Shown here: positions 42,341 to 42,554 of the stretch, piece by piece
Numbering within the stretch: position 1 is the stretch's first letter
How the letters are laid out: every line of letters begins with the position of its first letter
Source of the DNA: an uncultured Treponema sp.
GTDB taxonomy: Bacteria; Spirochaetota; Spirochaetia; Treponematales; Treponemataceae
Reading direction: 5' to 3'
DNA: 42,554 bases
Assembly: GCA_938045195.1 (NCBI GenBank)
Contig: CALINC010000154.1
Span: 1-42,554, forward strand
Program-made: the position numbers and the translations under genes
The notes under the pieces: model-generated
What the model saw: only the letters and a program-made list of their open reading frames with translations
Databases searched by the model: none
What the model was told of the DNA's origin: nothing

Positions 42341-42554
42341 GATAAACAGTTCGGCAGGGATTCTGCCTCACTGTTTATCCGGCGAGTTTGCCTTGCAGCA
42401 AACATCGTGTATTGTATGCAGTTTTGCTTTTGCAAAACTGCGTGAAAAAACTTTTTTCGGGATTTAAAAATCCCTGCAAAAAGTTTTTATGGGAGAAGGG
42501 CTAAACAGTTCGATGCAGATGGCATCTCACTGTTTAGCTAGCGAGTTTGCCTTT
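42341..42554. repeat. Modular palindromic repeat element, copy B, with a second unit beginning
   Basis: This is an inverted copy of element A. GATAAACAG/CTGTTTATC (42341-42379) is followed by GGCGAGTTTGCC and GCAGTTTTGC/GCAAAACTGC (42419-42441). A third hairpin follows, with AAAAAACTTTTTT/AAAAAGTTTTT outer arms and GGGATTT/AAATCCC inside. A second unit starts at 42500 with GCTAAACAG/CTGTTTAGC and then GCGAGTTTGCC; it runs off the window. The two outer stems differ by a compensatory change (A-T to C-G). Confidence 0.75.

Overview
The window looks like a chromosomal segment of an oral-type Treponema (T. denticola-like spirochaete). It is AT-rich. It carries a 1500-residue CoA-dehydratase activator fusion, a spirochaete-type SPASM protein, TPR and other lipoproteins, and a rubredoxin. 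It also holds a small gene read through an in-frame UGA, which fits the known selenocysteine use of oral treponemes. No tRNA, rRNA, CRISPR array, phage or IS transposase was seen. The species cannot be fixed from the window alone.

Layout. 109-4611 (-) is the double-ATPase activator. 4727-6484 (+) is an Xaa-Pro aminopeptidase, which converges on glmS (6529-8376, -). 8528-14006 (+) is a complete Dpp/Opp-type peptide importer, with a hairpin-rich spacer after the binding-protein gene. It is followed by an SDR oxidoreductase and an acyl-CoA ligase. 16997-20270 (-) encodes an overlapping REC-x-REC regulator and a hybrid histidine kinase with two receivers. 20476-22846 (-) holds a TPR lipoprotein, a rubredoxin and a small unknown protein. 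rpsU follows at 23051.

23388-28520 (+) is a tightly coupled three-gene glycan-type operon. Its genes encode a nucleotidyltransferase-like/degenerate radical-SAM/SPASM protein, a GT2-like glycosyltransferase, and an SpsF-SpsG(PseG)-methyltransferase fusion. Then come L-threonine dehydrogenase, a LysR regulator and nicotinate phosphoribosyltransferase (28639-32273). The gap after these holds a candidate small RNA whose terminator loop matches an anti-Shine-Dalgarno sequence. The cyclodeaminase, a lipoprotein and a TIGR02757-type protein occupy 32644-35258. ktrA and gyrA (35344-38525, -) overlap by one base. An SPFH/zinc-ribbon protein follows.

The last 2.5 kb contains the most interesting hidden gene. 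It is a 94-residue HesB-like/CC-Se-type selenoprotein (40165-40449, -), split by UGA and followed by a SECIS-like hairpin. Beyond it lies a DUF1007-NicO metal-export pair bracketed by inverted, modular palindromic repeats.

The best leads for something new are the selenoprotein, the SPASM/SpsF-SpsG-methyltransferase operon, the putative anti-SD small RNA, and the covarying modular repeats.
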